Positions 7,598-16,333 of a DNA stretch of 42,064 bases are shown here, one piece after another (positions within the stretch are counted from its first letter, which is position 1; every line of letters starts with the position of its first letter). The translations under genes and the position numbers were made by a program. Source of the DNA: Vicinamibacteria bacterium (lineage in GTDB: Bacteria; Acidobacteriota; Vicinamibacteria; Vicinamibacterales; UBA8438); NCBI GenBank assembly GCA_022820675.1, contig JAJEFC010000184.1, positions 1 to 42,064 on the forward strand, given 5' to 3'. The notes beneath the pieces were generated by a model. That model ran no database searches, was not told where the DNA came from, and worked only from the letters and a program-made list of their open reading frames with translations.

Positions 7598-8257
7598 CTA
7601 CTCCGCCAGAATCTTCCCCAGCTCTCTTCGGGCCGGCGCGGTCAGGGCGTAGTTGCCCGGGCGCGGCTCATTGATCTGCCGTTCCTTGATCAGGTTCCTC
7701 AGGTATCTGCTCAGGTTCTTGCCGTAGACCGGCTGGTAGTACTGCCTCGCGGTCTTCATTTCCCCAAGCAACGCGGCCCGCGAGAAAGATCTCTGCCCCG
7801 CCCCGAGGTTCAATTGCGCGGCCGCCGCGAGCACCAGGTCCGTACCGTGCTTGCATCCAATCTTCCCGGCGATGTCGGCCGTGGGGGAGGCCGTCGGTGT
7901 CATCGCATCAGGACCGCCCGAGGCCCTTCCGTCGGCCGGGCCGGCGGACTCGACCGCGGACGCCTTTCTGCCGGCGGTCTTTCCGCCCGAGGTCTCACTG
8001 GCCGACGACCTGGTTGCCGAGCTCTTTCTGGTCGGGGTCTTTCTGCTTCCGGTCGGAATCTCTCTGCCGGAGGTTCTGGAGGAGGCCCCCTCCGGCGAGG
8101 CGCTGTCGGCGGCCGCCGCCCCGGCCTGGCGGTCGGAACCCGCGGGGAACGTCGAGGCGGCTCGAAGCAGGCTTGCCAACTCGGTCTTGAGAAACTGCTC
8201 GCTTCCTTCGTACTCGACCTCGGTGTCTCCCTTGCGGACTCGAATCCTGGTGGCCAT
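7598..8257 (-). CDS. unrecognised protein with disordered linker and basic C-terminal domain
   Basis: A 219-residue protein I do not recognise by function. Residues 1-30 (ATRIRVRKGDTEVEYEGSEQ) form a small beta-rich head. Residues 40-125 are a low-complexity Ser/Thr/Ala/Gly/Lys linker. The last 80 residues (AALLGEMKTA, then YLRNLIKERQINE and YALTAPARRELGKIL) read like a winged-helix or sensor domain ending in a DNA-binding-like wing. A strong AGGAGGAG ribosome site precedes ATG 8257. It is convergent with the methyltransferase. A DNA-associated role is only a guess. Confidence 0.75.
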   Translation of the reverse strand: MATRIRVRKGDTEVEYEGSEQFLKTELASLLRAASTFPAGSDRQAGAAAADSASPEGASSRTSGREIPTGSRKTPTRKSSATRSSASETSGGKTAGRKASAVESAGPADGRASGGPDAMTPTASPTADIAGKIGCKHGTDLVLAAAAQLNLGAGQRSFSRAALLGEMKTARQYYQPVYGKNLSRYLRNLIKERQINEPRPGNYALTAPARRELGKILAE

Positions 8258-8602
8258 TCAGGCTCCTCCTGCCGAGCGGCTCCCGCCCGGTGTTCAGCAC
8301 CTCACGACGGGCCGCGGCCTCGGCCGTCTCGCGACGGCGCCGAGCTGCGCGTCGGGCACTGGACCCCGGGGTACGGGTCCCGCGCCGCCGCTCTCGCGCG
8401 GCTTCCGACCGCCGCGCGGACGCGAACGGACGCCGCGCCGGCTCTCGGAAGACACGCCGTTTCCGCCGAACCCACGCGCGGAATCGTAGTGAACGCCGGA
8501 AGGCAATGCAAGTCGCGCGGCATGCCGGATCCGGCGGTTCGCCGGCCGCTCCCGGCCCGTCGACCGCACTGCGCGCGGCGGATTCTCCCGCGCGCCGGCC
8601 CG
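8258..8602. other. gene-free gap
   Basis: No supported gene, repeat or hairpin beyond ordinary GC-rich background. The ribosome site of the minus-strand gene lies at its left edge. Confidence 0.3.
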
Positions 8603-9187
8603 TCACCCGAACAGCTTCGTTCCGTGCTCCACCAGGGCCCGGCCGAGGCCCTGGACCCGCCGATGCTGCTCCGGGTCGACGAGCCTGCCATCGGCGTCGA
8701 ACGCCTCGCGGGCCTTCGGCACCGCCACCTGGTCGGGCAGCACCACGCATCCCAGGTTGCCGAGGATCGCGCGCACGTGCACCAGCCCCCGCAGCCCGCC
8801 CAGCACGCCGGGCGAGGCGCTCATCAGCACGACGAGCTTGCCGCGGAACGCCACCAGCGGGCCGGGGTCGCCGGGGTCGGGCCGCGACGCCCAGTCGATG
8901 CCGTTCTTGAGCACCCCGGTGATCGAGCTGTTGTACTCGGGCGCGGCGACGAGCCACGCATCGTGGTCGACGAGCTGTTGCTTCAGCCGCCGGGCCGGGT
9001 CGGGCTTGCCGTGCTCCGACTCGTCGTCCTGATCGAAGACGGGCAGGCGATAGTCGCGCAGGTCAATCTCGGTGACCTCCGCGCCCGCCTCGCGGGCGCC
9101 GTCCGCGGCAATCCCGACGAGGGCCCGGTTGAACGACGCCCGGCGGGTGCTGCCCGCGAAGGCGAGGACTCGCAAGGGTTTCTGCAT
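8603..9187 (-). CDS. NADPH-dependent FMN reductase family flavoprotein
   Basis: A 194-residue flavodoxin-like protein of the NADPH-dependent FMN/azo/chromate reductase family. The FMN phosphate loop is AGSTRRASFNRAL (residues 11-23), and APEYNSSITGVLKNGIDW (residues 82-99) is the signature for flavin ring binding. It is cytosolic with no signal. The start at 9187 has GAGGAGA upstream and a conserved N-terminal strand (LRVLAFAGS). It is a single gene. Such enzymes reduce free flavins or quinones and are often stress-related; the exact substrate is unknown. Confidence 0.9.
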   Translation of the reverse strand: MQKPLRVLAFAGSTRRASFNRALVGIAADGAREAGAEVTEIDLRDYRLPVFDQDDESEHGKPDPARRLKQQLVDHDAWLVAAPEYNSSITGVLKNGIDWASRPDPGDPGPLVAFRGKLVVLMSASPGVLGGLRGLVHVRAILGNLGCVVLPDQVAVPKAREAFDADGRLVDPEQHRRVQGLGRALVEHGTKLFG

Positions 9188-9520
9188 GGAGAATCTCCTC
9201 GATGCCGGGGGGGGACCGCGGATCGGCGGGAGCCCGCGGCGAGTCCCGCTCCACTCGGCGTCGGCCGCGAGGTCACCGACCCGCGCGCCGCCCACCGGCG
9301 AGCCCGCGGCGCAGTCCCGCTCCACCCGGCGGGCGATGGCGCCGGCCCCTCGCAGGGCGCGGCTCCGCGCTCGCCCGCTATAATCCGGGCCACCCGTCCG
9401 ACCTCGAGCGCCGACCGGTGTCCCCGCGACCCGTCTTCGCGGTCTCTGCGGCGCCTGGCGGCGTTGGTTGGATGGCAGGCGGACCCGAAGCGGCGATGGC
9501 GGGCCGGCGCCGGGCGGAAG
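9188..9520. repeat. gap with a 30-bp direct repeat, period 70 bp
   Basis: GAGCCCGCGGCG followed by AGTCCCGCTCCAC occurs at 9230-9260 and again at 9300-9331. A perfect TATAAT lies at 9379-9384 on the plus strand, but it has no recognisable -35 partner and would face the antisense side of the tRNA. No gene is seen. Confidence 0.55.
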
Positions 9521-9605
9521 TGCCGAGGGCGGGGCTCGAACCCGCACGACCCGAAGGGTCACGAGATTTTAAGTCTCGTGCGTCTGCCAGTTTCGCCACC
9601 TCGGC
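9521..9605 (-). tRNA. tRNA-Leu (anticodon UAA)
   Basis: An 85-nt cloverleaf on the minus strand. The acceptor stem GCCGAGG pairs with CCTCGGC, the D arm is GCG...CGC, and the anticodon stem CGAGA/TCTCG encloses the loop CTTAAAA (anticodon TAA). A long class II variable arm ACCC-TTCG-GGGT-like hairpin and the T arm GCGGG-TTCGAGC-CCCGC follow. The discriminator base is A and CCA is not encoded. Confidence 0.95.
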
Positions 9606-9673
9606 ATGACCGTCTCGTCGAATGGACCTGAACGGCGCCGCGCCGCCGCAGAGCGTCTCGAACCCGGTGAACG

Positions 9674-11182
9674 ATGCCTGAGATAATAGCGCGCCCAATG
9701 CTGACCCGGCTCCGTCGGATCTGCGGAAACGGCGGCGAGACCGCCCTCCGCCGCCGCGTCCTCGCGGGCGCGGCCGTCGCCTGCCTGGCCGTCGCCGCCG
9801 CCCGCGGCGCGGAGGCCCAGCCGGTCGCCGGCGACGGCGCGCACCACGGCTACCTCGCCGCGCGGATGACGGACGGCGGAGAGCTGGTGGTGCTCGACGA
9901 GCTGAACGCCGGCCGCTTCTTCGTGCCCGCGTCGGTGCTCAAGACGGTGACGGCGGCGGCCGCTCTCGAGCACCTCGGGAGCGGATACCGCTGGCGCACC
10001 CGACTGACCTCCGCGGCCGAGGTCGCCGGGGAGACCCTCGACGGCGACCTCGTCATCGAGCCGGGCGCCGACCCGACCTGGGGGCGGGACCGGTTTCCCG
10101 GCGGTGCGGCCGAACCGCTGGCGGCGCTGGCGGAGCAGGTCCGCGCGCGCGGGATCGCCCGCGTCACCGGCGACCTCGTGGTCGACGCGAGCCGGTTCCC
10201 CGGCCGCCCGCACCCGCTTGATCGCGGCTTCGGCGACCTGCCGTACCGCCACGGCACCCCGCCCGCCGCGCTCGCCGTCGACGAGGCGACGATCACGGTG
10301 CGGGTGGCCCCGGGTGCCTCGATCGGCGCACCGGCCCGGGTGGAGGCGCCCGACGGCCTGACCGTGCTCAACCTGACGACGACCGTGGGCCGCGACCGGC
10401 ACGGGGCCGGCACCCTCGACTTCCTGCCGGTGTGGGGCACCGACACCCTGCTGCTCCGCGGCGAGTACCCGCTCAGCGAGCCCGCGTTCACGGTGCCCGT
10501 GAGCGATCCCGCGCCGTCGCTGCGCGCGGCGCGCCGACTGCGGGCGGCCCTCGGCGAGGCCGGGGTGGCCGTCGACGGCGAGGTGCGGGTGGAGAGGGCG
10601 CGGCCGGCCCCGGCGGGTCCGGACCCGGTCCTGGCCGAGCTGCCTTCCCCCCCGCTGGACTATCTGCTGGCCCCGCTCCTCACCAACAGCCACAACTGGT
10701 ACGCCGACACCCTCGCCCTGACCCTGGGAAGGGAGGTGGCGGGAACCGGCCGCTTCGACGACGGGGTCGAGGTGATCGCCGACTTCGCCCTCGGTCTCCG
10801 CGACGCCCCCGCGGCCGGGCCGGACGATCTGGCGATCCGCGACGGCTCCGGGCTCTCCGCCGCCAACCTCGTGACCCCGGCCGCCGTCGTCCGGGTGCTC
10901 GCCCACGCGGCCCGGCAGCCCTGGGGCGACAGGCTGATAGAGGCGTTGGCGCGACCCGGGCGAGGCACGCTGCGCGCGTGGCCGCGGCTGCCCGCCGTCG
11001 CGGCCAAGACCGGCACGCTGCGGCACACCGTCGCGCTGGCCGGGTTCCTCGATCCCGGATCGGAGAACCCGGTGGTCTTCTGCTACTTCGTCAATCATCA
11101 CCAGGGCCGGGCCGCGGCGCGCCGCGCGATTGCCGCCGCGCTCCGGTCATGGCGCGCCGACGAACGGGCGGGCGGCCGTTAG
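9674..11182 (+). CDS. dacB: D-alanyl-D-alanine carboxypeptidase/endopeptidase (PBP4, S13 family)
   Basis: A 502-residue periplasmic penicillin-binding protein trimming peptidoglycan cross-links. The active-site tetrad SVLK is at residues 87-90 (PASVLKTVT), the second motif is SHN in LLTNSHNWYADTLAL, and the third is KTG (AKTGTLRHT) near the C-terminus. All three catalytic motifs are intact. A signal peptide covers roughly residues 27-49 (RRVLAGAAVACLAVAAARGAEA). An internal ATG at 9698 is an alternative start, with a GATAAT box just before it. No cotranscribed neighbour is seen. The repeats that follow lie outside the coding region. Confidence 0.93.
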   Translation: MPEIIARPMLTRLRRICGNGGETALRRRVLAGAAVACLAVAAARGAEAQPVAGDGAHHGYLAARMTDGGELVVLDELNAGRFFVPASVLKTVTAAAALEHLGSGYRWRTRLTSAAEVAGETLDGDLVIEPGADPTWGRDRFPGGAAEPLAALAEQVRARGIARVTGDLVVDASRFPGRPHPLDRGFGDLPYRHGTPPAALAVDEATITVRVAPGASIGAPARVEAPDGLTVLNLTTTVGRDRHGAGTLDFLPVWGTDTLLLRGEYPLSEPAFTVPVSDPAPSLRAARRLRAALGEAGVAVDGEVRVERARPAPAGPDPVLAELPSPPLDYLLAPLLTNSHNWYADTLALTLGREVAGTGRFDDGVEVIADFALGLRDAPAAGPDDLAIRDGSGLSAANLVTPAAVVRVLAHAARQPWGDRLIEALARPGRGTLRAWPRLPAVAAKTGTLRHTVALAGFLDPGSENPVVFCYFVNHHQGRAAARRAIAAALRSWRADERAGGR

Positions 11183-11572
11183 CCAGCCGATCGTCGCCCG
11201 CGGCGCCGCTTGGGGCCAACCGACCCGCCACCACTCCGCCCGTTCCACGGCGCAGGCTCCTGCCGCGAGTCGTCGCCCGCGGCACCGCCTGGCGCCCCCA
11301 CCGACCTTCCGGCAGCCCATGCCGTTCCAGGGCGCAGACTCCTGCCCGCCAGTCGTCGCCCGCGGCGCCGCCTGGCGCCCCAACGACCTTCCGACAGCCC
11401 CATGCCGTTCCAGGGCGCAGACTCCTGCCCGCCAGTCGTCGCCCGCGGCGCCGCCTGGCGCCCTGGCCCCGCGGCGGCACGAGGCGGCGTGACGGCCGGC
11501 CCGCGTGTGGTAAGGTTTCGCCTCCGGCGTTGCGGGAGCGCCGCCGCGCCGATTCCGGGCTGGAGGAATCCC
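11183..11572. repeat. four tandem repeats, about 80 bp each, with a GGCGCAGACTCCTGCC core
   Basis: The block CGTCGCCCGCGGC recurs from about 11191, 11270, 11352 and 11433. Between the blocks lies GTTCCA-GGCGCAGACTCCTGCC (11242, 11323, 11406). The last two units are almost identical. Related single copies occur in reverse at about 33925-33955 and in part at 20389. There is no coding capacity I would support. The ribosome site GGAGGAAT for the next gene sits at the right end. Confidence 0.8.
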
Positions 11573-11962
11573 ATGACCCCTGTTCTCATGACGTTGAGCC
11601 TGTTCGTGGCCACCGCCGTGGCCCAGCTCGTCTACGGCTCGACCCTCTACTTCGCCTGCACCTCGATGGAGGCCGGGCACGTGACGTTCAGGCACGCCTT
11701 CACGAACGCCATGGGCGTGCTCATCCTGAGCCTCTTCGTCGTCCTCACGACGGTGGCGGTCCTCGACCACGGGTCGTGGATCTTCCTGTTCCTGCCGGCG
11801 TGGATGGCCATCACCGTCATCTCCTACGTCAGCAACCTGTTCGAGGTGTCGTTCAGCCGATCGCTGGCCATTCTCCTGCTCGCGGGCATGTTCTTCGGGG
11901 TCACGGCCCTCGTCATCGGCCGGGTCGGCGAGCTGATCCTGCTCCAGATGGCCGCGGCGTAG
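11573..11962 (+). CDS. small polytopic membrane protein of unknown function
   Basis: A 129-residue protein with four predicted transmembrane helices at about residues 3-28, 45-64, 71-90 and 96-125. It has no recognised domain. The start at 11573 has a strong GGAGGAA ribosome site 6 nt upstream. It stands between the repeat block and the NHL-repeat gene on the same strand, 215 bp from the latter, so cotranscription is possible but not shown. Confidence 0.8.
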   Translation: MTPVLMTLSLFVATAVAQLVYGSTLYFACTSMEAGHVTFRHAFTNAMGVLILSLFVVLTTVAVLDHGSWIFLFLPAWMAITVISYVSNLFEVSFSRSLAILLLAGMFFGVTALVIGRVGELILLQMAAA

Positions 11963-12177
11963 CCGCCCGCACCGCCGAGCGCCGCGGGAGGTCGCGCGGC
12001 GCGGTCGGGCCGGCGGCTCGCGGGCCGGGAGAGGATCGGGCGCGGAGCGGCGCCCTCACGATTCAGGGCCGGGAGTCGGCGCCGAGGAAGGGCGTTCGTC
12101 CGCGCGCGGACGTTCAGCAGACAGCGGCGGCAGCAGACAGCGGCAGGAAGCGGCGACATCAGGCCCGGGAGTCAGCC

Positions 12178-13302
12178 ATGCGAGCGAACACGCCATTCCG
12201 GAACGAGTCGACGACCGGGCGCCGCGGCCCGCGGACGGTTGCCCTTGGGGTCGTCGCCGCCCTGTGCCTCGCCCTGCTGGCGGGCGCCGCCGCCCAACCG
12301 GAGATCCCGCAGCACGAGCTCGACCCTGCCTGGCCGAGCGTGCCCCTGCCGGACCGCATGCTGACGGGCGGGCTCGGCGGGATGTGCGTGGACGGCCGCG
12401 GCCACGTCTTCGCCCTCAACCGGCAGAACGTCGTCCCCGAGGACCTCGACGGCGCGACGCTGGCGCCGCCCATCGTCGAGTTCGACCCCGACGGCGTCGT
12501 CGTGGGAGCGTGGGGCGACCCCGAGGCCCTGGGCGGCCGCCTCCACGACTGCCACGCCGACGCCGACGGCAACCTGTGGATCATCGCCGCCGCCACCGGG
12601 GTGGTGCAGAAGTACTCGCGCGACGGCGAGCTGCTGCTCCGCATCGGCGAGGCGGGACGCTACGACTCGTCGGACGGCACGCGGACCGGAGAGCCCCTCA
12701 ACTCGGACCGCGCGCAGTTCTTCCTTCCCGCCGCCATCGACGTCGACGCGGAGACGGGCGAGGTCTACGTGGCGGACGGCGAGCTTCCGGGCGGGAACCA
12801 GCGCATCGCCGTGCTGTCGCCCGACGGAGAGTTCCTGCGCCAGTGGCCGCTGCACCGCACCGACGAGGAACGCGGCGTCACCCCGGTGCCGCACTGCCTG
12901 CGGGTGTCCCGCGACGGGCTCGTCTACGTCTGCGATCGGGAGGCGGACCGCATTCAGGTGTTCGACCGCGAGGGGGCCTTCATCCGGAACATCGACGTGC
13001 CGTGGGAGCCGCTCACGCCCTCCGAGGGACGCCCCAGCGGCACGCGGGGCACGGCGGTGGTCGTGGCGTTCTCGCCCGACCCCGAGCAGCGCTGGCTGTA
13101 CGTCGTCAATCAGAACCGCGTCATGGTCGACGTGCTCGACCGCCGCAGCGGCGAGGTCGTCTCCAGCTTCGGCGGCGGCCCGGGACGCTACCGCGGCCAG
13201 TTCACGCTGCCCCACGGCATCGGCGTCGACGCGAACGGACACGTCTACGTCGCCGAGCAGGAGGGCCGGCGCATCCAGAAGTTCCTGCGCGTATCCCCCT
13301 GA
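12178..13302 (+). CDS. secreted NHL-repeat beta-propeller protein
   Basis: A 374-residue exported protein. Residues 20-39 form a signal peptide (VALGVVAALCLALLAGAAAQ). The body is a series of NHL-type blades: GGMCVDGRGHVFAL, DCHADADGNLWII, AIDVDAETGEVYVADG, LRVSRDGLVYVCDREADRIQVFD and IGVDANGHVYVAEQEGRRIQKF. This is the fold of the peptidylglycine lyase domain and of many periplasmic scaffold proteins. ATG 12178 is taken as the start because the signal peptide begins just after it. The function is binding or lyase-like; the ligand is unknown. Confidence 0.88.
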   Translation: MRANTPFRNESTTGRRGPRTVALGVVAALCLALLAGAAAQPEIPQHELDPAWPSVPLPDRMLTGGLGGMCVDGRGHVFALNRQNVVPEDLDGATLAPPIVEFDPDGVVVGAWGDPEALGGRLHDCHADADGNLWIIAAATGVVQKYSRDGELLLRIGEAGRYDSSDGTRTGEPLNSDRAQFFLPAAIDVDAETGEVYVADGELPGGNQRIAVLSPDGEFLRQWPLHRTDEERGVTPVPHCLRVSRDGLVYVCDREADRIQVFDREGAFIRNIDVPWEPLTPSEGRPSGTRGTAVVVAFSPDPEQRWLYVVNQNRVMVDVLDRRSGEVVSSFGGGPGRYRGQFTLPHGIGVDANGHVYVAEQEGRRIQKFLRVSP

Positions 13303-13334
13303 GTCGAGATCGACCGCCGCCTCGCTGAGCGAGG

Positions 13335-14147
13335 CTAACCCCTGCCCCCCAGCGCCTCAGCCTCGTAGTGCCTGACGCGCACGCGCGTGGCGCCCGCCCG
13401 CTCGATCGCGGTCGCAACGAGGTGGCTCGGCCCGAGGCTTTCCAGCGAGAACTGCCATCGCGCAGGGTCGTCTTCGACTGACGGGGTGAAGCGGATGCCG
13501 ATGCGGTCCCGCGGCAGCGCAGGCAGGTCGAACCAGAACCCCGACAGCGGGAGTGTCAAGCCGCGGCCGCGCGCCTTGACGTAGGACTCCTTCAGCGTCC
13601 AGTACTCCAGAAACCGCAGCCGCCGCCGTGCGGCCGGGGCCTCGCGCAGCGCACGCGCCTCGGCCGGCGCGAAGTACCGGTCCGCGAGATCGAGCCAGCG
13701 CCGGTCGCGCTCCAGGCTCTCGGCGTCGACCCCAAGCTCGCGACCCCGGCTCACCAGGCAGACGACGAGTCCCTCGGTATGCGACACGTTGAACCGGAGC
13801 GACGAGGCAGGCGAGGCGATCTCGGGGCGGCCGTGTTCGTTGGTTCGAAACCGCCAACGGGCCGGCGGCACGTCGCAGTACCGGGACAGCGTGATCCGCA
13901 CCAGGGCGCGGGTCACGAGGCCGGTGCGGCGGTCGCGCAAGAAGCGAAAGCGATCGGCGCGCGCGCGTTCCTCGTCGGTCAGCATCGCGCGCAGCCGCGC
14001 GAGCCGCGCGGGCTCGGTGAACGCGGGCCGCGCCGACCACAGATGGGCTTCGTCCGCAGGCAGGGGCAGCACCGCGGCAGACCCGGCCGCCGCCCGGGCC
14101 TCGGCGCGGGGACCCGCGCCGCCGTTCGCAGACGTGTCGGCCCTCAT
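13335..14147 (-). CDS. 4'-phosphopantetheinyl transferase (Sfp/PptT type)
   Basis: A 270-residue enzyme that would move phosphopantetheine from CoA onto carrier proteins of fatty acid, polyketide or peptide synthases. The hallmark motifs are present: RFNVSHTEG, LGVDAESLE (Mg-binding Asp/Glu) and FLEYWTLKESYVKARGRGL with the conserved WxxKEAxxK-like helix. The length fits the Sfp group rather than AcpS. Its ATG overlaps the stop of the upstream metallophosphoesterase (ATGA, 14144-14147), so both are made from one message. That arrangement mirrors mycobacterial pptT/pptH. Confidence 0.92.
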   Translation of the reverse strand: MRADTSANGGAGPRAEARAAAGSAAVLPLPADEAHLWSARPAFTEPARLARLRAMLTDEERARADRFRFLRDRRTGLVTRALVRITLSRYCDVPPARWRFRTNEHGRPEIASPASSLRFNVSHTEGLVVCLVSRGRELGVDAESLERDRRWLDLADRYFAPAEARALREAPAARRRLRFLEYWTLKESYVKARGRGLTLPLSGFWFDLPALPRDRIGIRFTPSVEDDPARWQFSLESLGPSHLVATAIERAGATRVRVRHYEAEALGGRG

Positions 14148-14992
14148 CGGTGATGCACCGGCCCGTCCCGCCATCGGGCCACGGCGGGCCCCGGCAGGAT
14201 CTCGCGCAGATAGCCGTCGATGCCGCGGTCGCGGCGCCAGTGCCGGGGATAGCCGAGGGACACCTCCTCGAACCGCACTCCGTCGATCCAGTCGGTGGTG
14301 CGCACGTGCAGGTGCCCGGCCACGACCACCCTGGCGCGATAGCGCACGTGCCACGACTCGGTGCGCCGGGTGCCGCACCACACGCAGAACCGGGTAATGC
14401 GGGGCAGCCGAACGAGGTCGCGGCGCAGGGGATAGTGGTTCACCAGCACGAGGGGATGCCGCGCCGCCGCCTCGGCGAGCCGCGGCATCGTCTCGCGGAT
14501 GCGCGCGCGGCACCAGGCGGCCCGCGACGGGTACGGATCGGGGGCGAGGAAGTGCTCGTCGGCGCACCGGATGCCCGCCTCGGCCGCCCACGCCGCCGCC
14601 GCCTCCGGCCCCACCGAGTCGGGGCCGAAGCTGTAGTCGTACAGCAGGAACAGGGGGGCGATGACGCACCGGGGCGTCTCCGGCCAGACGACGTAGGGGT
14701 CCTCCGGGGTCACCACGCCGATCCGGCGGCAGGCCTCGACCACCGCCTCGTACTTGGCCACGCCGCGGGGACCGACCCCGCCGTGGCTCCACAGCTCGTG
14801 GTTCCCGGGCACCCAGAACACCCTGGCGAACCGCTCGACCGCCGCGCGCAGGCCGAGCTCGATCAGGGGCATCGACTCGGCGACGTCGCCGGCCAGTATC
14901 AACCAGTCGTCCGGCCGGGCCGGCCAGTCCGCGAGGGCCTCGCGGTTGGCGCGGTGGCCGAGATGCAGATCCCCGAGCGCGTAGAGCTTCAT
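14144..14992 (-). CDS. metallophosphoesterase, candidate phosphopantetheinyl hydrolase
   Basis: A 282-residue calcineurin-like phosphoesterase with a complete dimetal site: DLHLGH (residues 8-13), LAGDVAES, VPGNHELW, LVNHYPL and VAGHLHV. There is no signal peptide, so it is cytosolic. It is the first gene of a two-gene operon and overlaps the phosphopantetheinyl transferase by 4 nt. In Mycobacterium tuberculosis the neighbour of PptT, Rv2795c (PptH), is a metallophosphoesterase that removes phosphopantetheine from carrier proteins. By context this protein may do the same. The sequence alone only shows a phosphoesterase. Confidence 0.85.
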   Translation of the reverse strand: MKLYALGDLHLGHRANREALADWPARPDDWLILAGDVAESMPLIELGLRAAVERFARVFWVPGNHELWSHGGVGPRGVAKYEAVVEACRRIGVVTPEDPYVVWPETPRCVIAPLFLLYDYSFGPDSVGPEAAAAWAAEAGIRCADEHFLAPDPYPSRAAWCRARIRETMPRLAEAAARHPLVLVNHYPLRRDLVRLPRITRFCVWCGTRRTESWHVRYRARVVVAGHLHVRTTDWIDGVRFEEVSLGYPRHWRRDRGIDGYLREILPGPAVARWRDGPVHHR

Positions 14993-15400
14993 CGCTGATC
15001 GGCCGGCGCCGCCCCCGAGTCCGTGGAAGCGCCCCCCGTAGTTCGACCGGCGCTTCGGCCCCGCATGGGCTTGCGACGCTCTTCGGCAGCGTCGTGGACG
15101 CCATCGGTGCGTCGTTCGACCGGTGCTCCAGCCCCGCGTGGGCCGCGTCGCCCGGCGGACCGCCTCGCGGCAGCGCGCCGTCCGCAGACCCGAAGCGATG
15201 GTGCGCGTAGAGCGCGCACGCCGCTCCGCGGCAACCCGCGTCGGCAGCCCTTCCCGGAACGAATGTACCACCGGCAGCGTCGTAGTACTCTGCGCACAGC
15301 GGGGCCCGACCGGATCAGCCGCACGACCGCCGCCGTACGCGTCGGGCCGGACCGGGCCGGCCGCACGACCGCCGCCGTCCACACCCGAATCGAGGTGACG
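14993..15400. repeat. divergent promoter gap with a 30-bp direct repeat, period 73 bp
   Basis: GTTCGACCGGCGCTTCGGCC at 15041 recurs as GTTCGACCGGTGCTCCAGCC at 15114, each followed by CCGC(A/G)TGGGC. Near 15310-15370 a shorter repeat, CCGCACGACCGCCGCCGT, appears with similar spacing. There is no gene. The gap separates the metallophosphoesterase (minus) from the ABC exporter (plus) and must hold both promoters, but no convincing boxes were found. Confidence 0.6.
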
Positions 15401-16333
15401 ATGCCGACCCCCGCTCTACGCTGTCAGGACCTGGTCAAGACCTTCGCGGGAACCACGGCGGTCGCCGGCCTGAACCTGAGCGTGCCGGCCGGCGCCATCT
15501 TCGGGCTGCTCGGGCCCAACGGCTCGGGGAAGACGTCGACCATCCGCACCAGCCTCGGCCTCTACGTCCCCGACGGCGGGCACGTCGAGCTGCTCGGCTC
15601 GCGCGACCCCCTGGCGGTGCGGCACCGGGTCGGCTATCTGCCGGAGGAGCGCGGCCTCTACGCCAAGATGAAGGTGGCCGAGCAGTTGACGTTTCTCGCC
15701 GCCATTCGCGGGCTCGACCAGGCCGAGGCGGCGCGGCGCGCGCACGCGTGGCTCGACCGCGTCGGCCTCGCCGCCAACGCGAAGTCCGACACCGGCGACC
15801 TGTCGAAGGGCATGCAGCAGAAGGTGCAGTTCGCGGCGGCGGTCATCCACGAGCCCGACCTCATCGTCCTCGACGAGCCCTTCACCGGCCTCGACCCCAT
15901 CAACACGCGCCTCCTGAAGGACCTCATCCTCGAGCAGCGGGAGCGCGGCGCCACGGTGGTCCTCTCGACCCACCTCATGGAGCAGGTGGAGGCCCTGTGC
16001 GAGTCGATCTGCCTGATACATCGCGGCCTGCCGGTGCTCGACGGCGTCGTGGCCGACATCCGGGCCGGCTACGGGCGGAACACGGTGCTGGTCGAGTACG
16101 AGGGCAACGGCGCGGGACCGCTGACGGACCTGCCGGGGGTGCGCCGCGGGGAGGACACGGGACAGGAGGCCCGGCTGGAGGTCGATGCCGGCGCCGACGC
16201 GCAGGCGGTCATCCGGGCGGTGGTCGACCGGGTGACGATACGGTCGGTGCGCCTCGAGCACCCGAGCCTCGAGGACATCTATCTCGAACGGGTCGGAGCG
16301 TCGCCGCGCCCGGCCGGGGAGGACGCGTCGTGA
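15401..16333 (+). CDS. ABC-2 exporter ATP-binding subunit (NatA-like)
   Basis: A 310-residue ATPase. Walker A is GLLGPNGSGKT (residues 35-45), the signature is LSKGMQQKV, Walker B is LIVLDEPF, and the H-loop is STHLMEQVE. It has a C-terminal extension of about 75 residues ending HPSLEDIYLERVG, typical of NatA/DrrA-like exporters. The start ATG 15401 follows GAGGTGACG. It overlaps the permease gene by 4 nt (GTGA), so the two form an operon. It energises export of an unknown substrate; sodium or drug export is the family precedent. Confidence 0.93.
   Translation: MPTPALRCQDLVKTFAGTTAVAGLNLSVPAGAIFGLLGPNGSGKTSTIRTSLGLYVPDGGHVELLGSRDPLAVRHRVGYLPEERGLYAKMKVAEQLTFLAAIRGLDQAEAARRAHAWLDRVGLAANAKSDTGDLSKGMQQKVQFAAAVIHEPDLIVLDEPFTGLDPINTRLLKDLILEQRERGATVVLSTHLMEQVEALCESICLIHRGLPVLDGVVADIRAGYGRNTVLVEYEGNGAGPLTDLPGVRRGEDTGQEARLEVDAGADAQAVIRAVVDRVTIRSVRLEHPSLEDIYLERVGASPRPAGEDAS

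Noticed and set aside
9379..9384. TATAAT as promoter of dacB
   Set aside because: There is no -35 partner, it is almost 300 bp upstream, and it would run through the antisense of the tRNA.
9521..9605. tRNA as attachment site of an integrated element
   Set aside because: No integrase nearby and no duplicate of the tRNA 3' end was found in the window.
11191..11472. CRISPR or coding repeat protein
   Set aside because: The units are alike along their entire length and the frames contain stops or have no start and no ribosome site.
10432..12177. A very long open frame running through dacB and the repeats into the NHL gene
   Set aside because: It is a GC-bias shadow of dacB. Only the part from 12178, with a signal peptide and NHL blades, is real.
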